From Flaviaestuariibacter sp. (GTDB lineage: Bacteria > Bacteroidota > Bacteroidia > Chitinophagales > Chitinophagaceae): a DNA stretch of 64,000 nt. Below the pieces are notes generated by a model, which saw only the letters and a list, made by a program, of their open reading frames with translations, did no database searches and had not been told where the DNA came from. Where the stretch lies: contig JAOQAI010000009.1 in assembly GCA_025963645.1 (NCBI GenBank), forward strand, positions 1 through 64,000. Reading direction: 5' to 3'. Made by a program: the position numbers and the translations under genes. Positions 58,938 to 64,000 of this stretch are shown here, one piece after another (positions within the stretch are counted from its first letter, which is position 1; the number at the start of each line of letters is the position of its first letter).

Positions 58938-59864
58938 ATGAAGATAGGAATTGACATGATGGGCGGTGATTTTGCTCCCGCAGAAGCGTTCAAAGGTGCA
59001 CAACAGTTTTTTGAGGAAGAAGGTGAAGCGCAGCTTGTCTTCATCGGTGATGAGGCACAGATCACTCCGTTACTTTCTGAATATTCGTTTGCAGCCGGTT
59101 CTTACTCTATAGTTCATGCACCCGAAGTAATTGGCATGCAGGAACATCCCACTAAAGCTTTAAAAGAAAAACGACAGTCATCCATCTCAGTAGGATTTCA
59201 GCTATTAGCAACCGAAAAAATTGATGCCTTCATCAGCGCCGGAAACACAGGCGCTATGTTAGTCGGTTCTTTATATGCTCTTAAGCCCTTGGAAGGCATT
59301 CTACGCCCAACTATTTCTACTATTATTCCAAAAGAAAACGGTGCGACAGGACTGCTGCTGGATGTGGGTCTAAACTCCGATTGCAAACCGGAACAATTGA
59401 ACCAGTTTGCCGAAATGGGATCTGTATATGCGACGCATATTTTAGGGATTGAAAACCCACGTGTAGGGCTGCTGAACATTGGCGAAGAAGAGGGCAAAGG
59501 CAACCTGCTAGCACAAGCAGCTTATCCTATTTTAAAAGATAATGCCGCTATTAATTTCATTGGAAATATCGAAGGGCGTGACATCTTATTAGACAAAGCC
59601 GATGTAATGGTCTGCGATGGATTCACGGGCAATATCTTATTGAAGTTTGCAGAGTCATTCCACAGTATCACAGCTCAAAAGTCCATAAACCACCCCTATT
59701 TCGACCGCTTCAATTTTGAAGAATATGGCGGCACACCGGTTCTCGGGATTTCCAAGCCAGTCATTATTGGACATGGGATTTCTAAAGGCAGAGCTTTCCA
59801 AAACATGATATTATTGGCACAGAAAATGATTTATACAGGAGTAATGCAGAAGATGAAGATTTGA
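58938..59864 (+). CDS. plsX: Phosphate acyltransferase PlsX
   Basis: A 308-residue enzyme from the ATG at 58938 (MKIGIDMMGGDFAPAEAFKG) that makes acyl phosphate from acyl-ACP for phospholipid synthesis. VIGMQEHPTKALKEKRQSSI, FISAGNTGAMLVGSLYAL, LLLDVGLNSDCKPEQL, NIEGRDILLDKADVMVCDGF and the C-terminal GTPVLGISKPVIIGHGISKG are conserved. It is slightly short of the usual 320-340 residues but intact. fabH would be expected next in many bacteria, but here a different gene follows. Confidence 0.97.
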   Translation: MKIGIDMMGGDFAPAEAFKGAQQFFEEEGEAQLVFIGDEAQITPLLSEYSFAAGSYSIVHAPEVIGMQEHPTKALKEKRQSSISVGFQLLATEKIDAFISAGNTGAMLVGSLYALKPLEGILRPTISTIIPKENGATGLLLDVGLNSDCKPEQLNQFAEMGSVYATHILGIENPRVGLLNIGEEEGKGNLLAQAAYPILKDNAAINFIGNIEGRDILLDKADVMVCDGFTGNILLKFAESFHSITAQKSINHPYFDRFNFEEYGGTPVLGISKPVIIGHGISKGRAFQNMILLAQKMIYTGVMQKMKI

Positions 59865-59903
59865 GAGGAGTGAAATTGCAGAAACACCTTTAACCATTTT
59901 TTT

Positions 59904-60764
59904 GTGAAACACCTATTTACGTCCATGCTGATTATCGGCAACTTTAGCTTGCTGTCAGCCCAAGAAAACACCACTCCCGTTTTTGCGTCTTACACCTCAA
60001 CAGATCCCACGGTATTGGTTAACACTTCCACTTCATTTGCAAAAGCGCCCATTGCTAAAAAAGCGGTAGTCACTAAAAAAAGTTATTTCCGGTTTGGAGA
60101 AAAAGTAGTTTCGATCGCTAAACACACAACTGCCTCTGATCAGCCGTACGTTTTGATCTCTTTACACAATAACGAATATGCTGCTGCTGAAGCCGCACAC
60201 AAATTCATAACAGAGCAGGGTGGCGAATATTTGGAGTTGCTGAATAACAATGAAAGAAATATAGAATTTTCGTTGTTTGATAAAGAAATGATCGTTGACC
60301 CTAACCACATCTTCACACCCAAAGGACGCTGGAACGACCTGGCAGCCAATCAAAAAAAGGATTATATCATCTCCCAGCAAATTGGTGCTTTAGCCAGCTT
60401 TATCATTGATGAAATTCCACTGCAAAAAGCTATTATTTCTTTGCATAACAACGTAGCAGAAGCGGCATCTATCGAGCTGTACAAAAAAGGCGGAGCACTG
60501 CATAAAACAGTACGCTTCATTTACCATAATCCTGAAATGAATCCGAACGATTATATCATAACAACAGATAAGGAAGTTTTTGAAAAACTAAAAGAGAGAA
60601 AAGTGAATGTAGTCCTTCAAAACTACCAGTCGAAAGACGATGGCTCGCTAAACATCTTCTGTGCGAAAACAAAAAGAACTTACATTGGAATAGAAACACA
60701 AACAGGTCATACAACAGCGCAGGAAAACCTATTGAATGTCGTCACTGACATTTTAAAAAAATAA
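59904..60764 (+). CDS. Secreted protein of unknown function, AstE/M14-like pattern
   Basis: A 286-residue protein starting at a GTG (59904), with a signal peptide ending near LLSAQ (about residue 19). After a variable first part the pattern VLISLHNNEYAAAEAAHKFI (about 86-105), NIEFSLFDKEMIVDPNHIFT and KAIISLHNNV is seen. In zinc carboxypeptidase-type AstE/M14 enzymes the comparable segments read H-x-x-E, DxNR and a His. The first His and Glu match (HNNE) and NR is NH here, so it may be a divergent or inactive relative. This link is weak inference. No neighbour suggests a role. Confidence 0.6.
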   Translation: MKHLFTSMLIIGNFSLLSAQENTTPVFASYTSTDPTVLVNTSTSFAKAPIAKKAVVTKKSYFRFGEKVVSIAKHTTASDQPYVLISLHNNEYAAAEAAHKFITEQGGEYLELLNNNERNIEFSLFDKEMIVDPNHIFTPKGRWNDLAANQKKDYIISQQIGALASFIIDEIPLQKAIISLHNNVAEAASIELYKKGGALHKTVRFIYHNPEMNPNDYIITTDKEVFEKLKERKVNVVLQNYQSKDDGSLNIFCAKTKRTYIGIETQTGHTTAQENLLNVVTDILKK

Positions 60765-60795
60765 TTGAAAAAACTTAGGGATCGCCTTAAAATAA

Positions 60796-60827
60796 TTTGG
60801 CAGCTAAACTACAGGATACTATTTTTG
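60796..60827 (+). promoter_or_regulatory. Promoter of tRNA-Lys
   Basis: TTTG at 60796-60799 and TATTTTTG at 60820-60827 with 20 bases between fit the Bacteroidota -33/-7 pattern. The tRNA begins 20 bases later. Confidence 0.75.
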
Positions 60828-60847
60828 CACTCCAATTAAAACGGGAT

Positions 60848-60920
60848 GATCTTGTAGCTCAGTTGGTAGAGCAATACACTTTTAATGTATGGGCCCTGGG
60901 TTCGAGTCCCAGCGGGATCA
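60848..60920 (+). tRNA. tRNA-Lys (anticodon TTT)
   Basis: A 73-base cloverleaf: acceptor GATCTTG pairs with CGGGATC, with A as discriminator. The D-arm contains AGCTCAGTTGGTAGAGC; the anticodon stem ATACA/TGTAT encloses CTTTTAA, so the anticodon is TTT at 60881-60883. The T-arm is CTGGGTTCGAGTCCCAG. The CCA end is not encoded. A hairpin terminator follows directly. Confidence 0.97.
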
Positions 60921-60945
60921 CGAAAGCCTCCTAACGGAGGCTTTT
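60921..60945 (+). terminator. Terminator of tRNA-Lys
   Basis: AAGCCTCC at 60924-60931 pairs with GGAGGCTT at 60936-60943 around a TAAC loop, followed by T residues, right after the tRNA. Confidence 0.9.
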
Positions 60946-61001
60946 TCGTTGCTACCACTCTCTTTTAACCCGCCATCTTTACTCAAATCTATATTTTAAG
61001 T

Positions 61002-61009
61002 TAGGTTTG
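61002..61009 (+). promoter_or_regulatory. -7 element of the SDR gene
   Basis: TAGGTTTG fits TAnnTTTG, 18 bases before the start codon at 61027. Confidence 0.45.
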
Positions 61010-61026
61010 CGCAACGAATTAGAGTT

Positions 61027-61836
61027 ATGTCGGAGCATTTTAAAAATAAAGTGGTAGTTGTTACAGGCGGCACAGATGGCATTGGTAAGGCGTTGGTTGA
61101 CTTGCTATTATCAAAGGGCGCGAAAGTGGCTACCTGCGGCCGGCAGCACGATAAATTATACCGCCTTCAATCCGAATATCCATCGCATCCTTTGCACACC
61201 TTTGTAGCAGATGTGAGCAATGAAAATGATTGCCGCAATTTTATTAATTCTACTCTCCAGGCATTTGGCAGCATTGATGTGCTGATAAACAATGCAGGCA
61301 TTTCCATGCGGGCGCTATTAAAAGATCTTTCAACAGAAGTACTGCATAAGGTAATGAATGTTAATTTCTTCGGTGCCGTGTATTGTACCAAATTTGCATT
61401 GGATGCCATCACAGCAAGCAAAGGAAGCATTGTTGGTGTATCCTCTATCGCCGGATATCGCGGCTTGCCTGGTAGGAGCGGTTATTCGGCTTCCAAATTC
61501 GCTTTGCAAGGATGGCTGGAAGCTATCCGCACAGAACTAATGGCAAGCGGTGTGCATGTGATGTGGGTTTGCCCGGGCTTCACTACTTCCAATATTCGAA
61601 ATGCAGCGCTAAATGCGGATGGCGCTCCACAAGGCGAAAGTCCTTTGGATGAAGGGAGCCTGATGACAGCGGAAGAATGTGCGGTTCATATTCTGAAAGC
61701 AATCGAAAATAGGAAGCGTACGTTGGTTCTTACTTTTACCGGAAAACGCACGGTCTTTATGAACAAATTTTTCCCAGGCTGGGCGGATAAGCTTGTGCAA
61801 AAATTCTTTTTTAAAGACGGAAAGCTGGTTAAATAG
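61027..61836 (+). CDS. Short-chain dehydrogenase/reductase
   Basis: A 269-residue classical SDR. The cofactor loop is VVVTGGTDGIGKAL (about 10-23), then VADVSNENDC, LINNAGISMRALL (about 87-99), the catalytic Ser140 in VGVSSIAGYR, and Tyr153/Lys157 in RSGYSASKFAL. CGRQ after the second strand, rather than an acidic residue, favours NADP. The C-terminal 40 residues are hydrophobic and basic (NKFFPGWADKLVQKFFFKDG), as in membrane-associated DHRS7-like members. The substrate is not known. Confidence 0.95.
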   Translation: MSEHFKNKVVVVTGGTDGIGKALVDLLLSKGAKVATCGRQHDKLYRLQSEYPSHPLHTFVADVSNENDCRNFINSTLQAFGSIDVLINNAGISMRALLKDLSTEVLHKVMNVNFFGAVYCTKFALDAITASKGSIVGVSSIAGYRGLPGRSGYSASKFALQGWLEAIRTELMASGVHVMWVCPGFTTSNIRNAALNADGAPQGESPLDEGSLMTAEECAVHILKAIENRKRTLVLTFTGKRTVFMNKFFPGWADKLVQKFFFKDGKLVK

Positions 61837-61926
61837 GAACTTACAGCGAATCTTAATAAATAACCGCCGAAAGCCGGTCCATTTATCAACTTAAACGCAC
61901 AACTTTACACAAGTTGATTTCTCTAC

Positions 61927-62751
61927 ATGCCATTAGTAACGCTCACATCGGACATTGGCCATCAGGACTACCTGATCGGTGCGATCAAGGGCCGGCTGTT
62001 GCGCATCAATCCACAATTCCAGATCATTGATATTTCGCACAATCTTTCTCCTTTCAACTATCCGCAAGCGGCGTATGTAAGCCGCAGCGCTATTAAAAAT
62101 TTCCCGGAGTTCACGCATCATATCATACTGATCAATCTTTTTGAATCGAAGCCGGATCAGCTGCTTTTTGCTTTTCATAAAGACCAATATATTCTCTGTG
62201 CAGATAATGGTTTGCTGGAGATGATATTGGAAGAAAAGCCCGAGCTGGTGATTGGTATTCCGCTTGATAAAACGGCTATAAAGAATACCCTCTACTGTAT
62301 TGATGTTGCCGCTAAAGCGATTACGCAACTGGTAAATGGTGAACCCATCCAGAATATCGGCATTCCGGATGTTTCCTATATCGAGAAAAATGCGCTCAAG
62401 CCTTTACACGGCGAAAGCTGGATCGAAGGACAGATCATTTTTATCGACAACTTCGAAAATGTCGTGGTGAATATTACCCAGGAGCAATTTGAGCAACAAC
62501 GGCGGGGAAGGCGTTTTAAAATTATTTTCAAACGCGACGAAGTGATCGAACGTATCAGTGGCTCTTATGCGGACGTGCCGCAGGGTGAAAAGCTGGTACT
62601 TTTTAACAGTGCCGGTTACATGGAAATTGCCATCAATAAAGGAAACGCTGCCGGCTTATTTGGCTTAAGAGGTTACAACGAACAACAGGTTTCTACGATG
62701 GTACAAAACCGTCTTTTCTATCAAACAGTAAAAGTTTTTTTTGAGGCGTAA
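61927..62751 (+). CDS. SAM hydroxide adenosyltransferase (DUF62)
   Basis: A 274-residue enzyme of the DUF62 family, related to fluorinase and chlorinase, which splits S-adenosylmethionine with water to adenosine and methionine. VTLTSDIGHQDYLIGAIKGR (substrate Asp) and IDISHNLSPFNYPQAAYVSR with LCADNGLLEMILEE form the N-terminal domain. GQIIFIDNFENVVVNITQEQ begins the C-terminal domain, followed by LVLFNSAGYMEIAINKGNAA. Length is standard. A halogenase cannot be fully excluded, but nothing nearby supports halogen metabolism. Confidence 0.93.
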   Translation: MPLVTLTSDIGHQDYLIGAIKGRLLRINPQFQIIDISHNLSPFNYPQAAYVSRSAIKNFPEFTHHIILINLFESKPDQLLFAFHKDQYILCADNGLLEMILEEKPELVIGIPLDKTAIKNTLYCIDVAAKAITQLVNGEPIQNIGIPDVSYIEKNALKPLHGESWIEGQIIFIDNFENVVVNITQEQFEQQRRGRRFKIIFKRDEVIERISGSYADVPQGEKLVLFNSAGYMEIAINKGNAAGLFGLRGYNEQQVSTMVQNRLFYQTVKVFFEA

Positions 62752-63099
62752 ATAGCCTCTGTCCCCTGGGAGAACCTATGTCTGTCAGGCTTTTCTATTT
62801 CATTTCAAGAAATTAAAATTTTTTTTAGTCAGCTTCATTGCTGCTATTAATCGTCCGTTGCGTCGCACACTTGTACGTTAGTAATTCTATTGAGCATTGC
62901 TAAATCAGTTCTGTAGAAACTCGTGTAGTCCAAGGAACCTATTCTTGCTACAAACTCTAAATCAAAGGTCTCATTGACCTAAGTTCCCCCACCGGGGGAC
63001 AGGGGCTGTTTTATATTTCTTTTCCCCTTAATTTAGGCACTTCCCTATTTTTGCCTGTACTGCTTAAAATGCGGGCTTTTATAACCAACCTCTCACTGT
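62752..63099. other. Gap with a dispersed palindromic repeat and a probable promoter
   Basis: No gene was seen in these 348 bases. AAGTTCCCCCACCGGGGGAC plus AGGGGCTG at 62981-63008 is the same repeat family as in trpE and at 48241. TATTTTTG at 63046-63053 is a likely -7 element for the following gene. Confidence 0.6.
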
Positions 63100-64000
63100 A
63101 TGAATTTCAAAAAAGTGAACAACATTACCGGCTGGGTAGTGTGCGCTATTGCTTCGCTGGTCTATATCCTGACAACTGAAAAATCGGCCAGTTTTTGGGA
63201 CACCGGCGAATTTATTTCCGCGGCTTATAAGTTGCAATTACCGCATCCCCCGGGAGCGCCGGTGTTTACTTTATTCGGACGTCTATTTATTGTTCTTTTC
63301 GGTGATGATCCGCAGACGGCTGCAAAAGCGGTGAATATCATGAATGCTTTGGCGAGTGGTTTCACCATCCTGTTTCTCTTTTGGACCATTACCCATTTTG
63401 GACGCAAGCTAATGGTAGGATTTGCAGAAGAGCCCAATTCCAACCAAACATTCGCCATCATGGCTGCCGGGATCGTTGGTGGTCTGGCTTATACTTTCAG
63501 CGACTCCTTCTGGTTTAGCGCCGTGGAGGGTGAGGTGTATGCCTTGTCTTCTTTCTTTACAGCACTGGTTTTTTGGGCAATGCTAAAATGGGAACGTGCT
63601 GATGTAGCCGCTGGAACTGATCGCCAGCAACGAAACTACGCGGATCGCTGGATCATCTTCATTGCTTTTATGATGGGGCTTTCCATAGGTGTGCATTTAT
63701 TGAACCTATTGACGATCCCGGCGATGGTAATGATCTATTATTATCGTCGTTATCAATACTCACAGAAAGGAGCTATTTGGGCGTTCATTATTGGGTGTAT
63801 CATCACAGGTGTAGTGCAGGTTGCTGTTATACAATGGACCGTAAAGTTTGCTGGAAAATTTGATATTTTATTCGTCAACAGCTTTGGACTCCCTTTCTTC
63901 AGCGGTTTCATTTTCTTCTTTTTGCTACTCGGGTTTCTTATTTGGTGGGGACTGCGCAAAGCGCAGGAAAAAGGCTATTCCTTCCTTCGCCTGGGCCTTT
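63100..64000 (+). CDS. DUF2723 membrane protein, N-terminal part (runs off the right edge)
   Basis: The first 300 residues of a large membrane protein, cut by the window end. NNITGWVVCAIASLVYILTT and later spans (TFAIMAAGIVGGLAYTFSDS, WIIFIAFMMGLSIGVHLLNL, GAIWAFIIGCIITGVVQVAV) alternate with loops. The luminal motif ASFWDTGEFISAAYKLQLPH followed by PPGAP is the conserved N-terminal block of DUF2723, including the acidic DxGEF catalytic-type residues of GT-C transferases. The human relative TMEM260 is an O-mannosyltransferase, so protein glycosylation with polyprenyl-linked sugar is the likely role. A DPM1-like enzyme at 49400 could supply its donor. Confidence 0.92.
   Translation, partial: MNFKKVNNITGWVVCAIASLVYILTTEKSASFWDTGEFISAAYKLQLPHPPGAPVFTLFGRLFIVLFGDDPQTAAKAVNIMNALASGFTILFLFWTITHFGRKLMVGFAEEPNSNQTFAIMAAGIVGGLAYTFSDSFWFSAVEGEVYALSSFFTALVFWAMLKWERADVAAGTDRQQRNYADRWIIFIAFMMGLSIGVHLLNLLTIPAMVMIYYYRRYQYSQKGAIWAFIIGCIITGVVQVAVIQWTVKFAGKFDILFVNSFGLPFFSGFIFFFLLLGFLIWWGLRKAQEKGYSFLRLGL

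Noticed and set aside
60848..60920. tRNA-Lys as an integration site of a mobile element
   Set aside because: No integrase gene and no repeated tRNA 3' end occur in the following 3 kb, and the downstream genes are ordinary housekeeping types.
61927..62751. Fluorinase or chlorinase
   Set aside because: Sequence fits the common DUF62 hydroxide adenosyltransferase and no halogen-metabolism genes are nearby.

Overview
The window comes from the chromosome of a Bacteroidota bacterium, most likely of the family Chitinophagaceae. The sequence signs are a type IX secretion C-terminal domain behind SprB-like repeats, Oar-like TonB-dependent receptors, Bacteroidota-typical families (DUF2723, DUF3810, YtxJ with a small lipoprotein), promoters of the TTG-N20-TAnnTTTG type, and many palindromic intergenic repeats. 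Species cannot be named from the sequence alone. Layout, 0-6.6 kb: the 5' end of an IS3-type transposase gene at the left edge, a ParDE toxin-antitoxin pair behind a perfect palindromic operator, ribBA for riboflavin, a large Oar-like receptor, and a small outer-membrane barrel. 6.7-17.3 kb: an unusual enzyme cluster with an esterase, an ATP-grasp ligase, a GCS2/YbdK-type carboxylate-amine ligase, an exported hydrolase, amidase and amidohydrolase, a class I amidotransferase and a second ATP-grasp-like protein. Its gaps hold several hairpin repeats and a 41-bp-period palindrome array. I read it as a possible pathway making or recycling a small amide or peptide. 17.7-21.3 kb: a metal-type TonB receptor divergent from a DtxR/MntR-family regulator with a palindromic operator between them. 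21.5-23.4 kb: accB-accC for fatty-acid synthesis. 23.5-31 kb: the most intriguing block, with a PapD-like periplasmic chaperone, a large usher-like barrel, three small secreted proteins that share one beta-sandwich pattern, and a T9SS-sorted SprB-repeat protein. It looks like an undescribed surface-fibre assembly locus. 31-35 kb: an EF-P with an arginine at its tip, a kinase-like/BamA-barrel fusion, and a thioredoxin-like protein. 35-44.9 kb (minus strand): one long trp-his operon, trpL-E-G-D-C-F-B, DUF695, GNAT, trpA, hisH-A-F and a small membrane peptide. It starts with a textbook attenuator: a leader peptide with three tandem Trp codons, an antiterminator segment and a terminator. Both anthranilate synthase genes carry in-frame copies of repeats that elsewhere lie between genes; the trpG insert is flanked by 8-bp direct repeats. 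44.9-64 kb: an ABC exporter, a 21-bp heptad minisatellite, HigBA, a dolichol-phosphate-mannose-type glycosyltransferase, an exonuclease, Mpl, bacillithiol YtxJ, DUF92, DUF2130, a phosphopantetheinyl transferase, dcd, a frameshifted tspO, DUF3810, the DUF177-rpmF-plsX group, tRNA-Lys, an SDR, a DUF62 SAM hydrolase and the start of a DUF2723 membrane protein running off the right edge.
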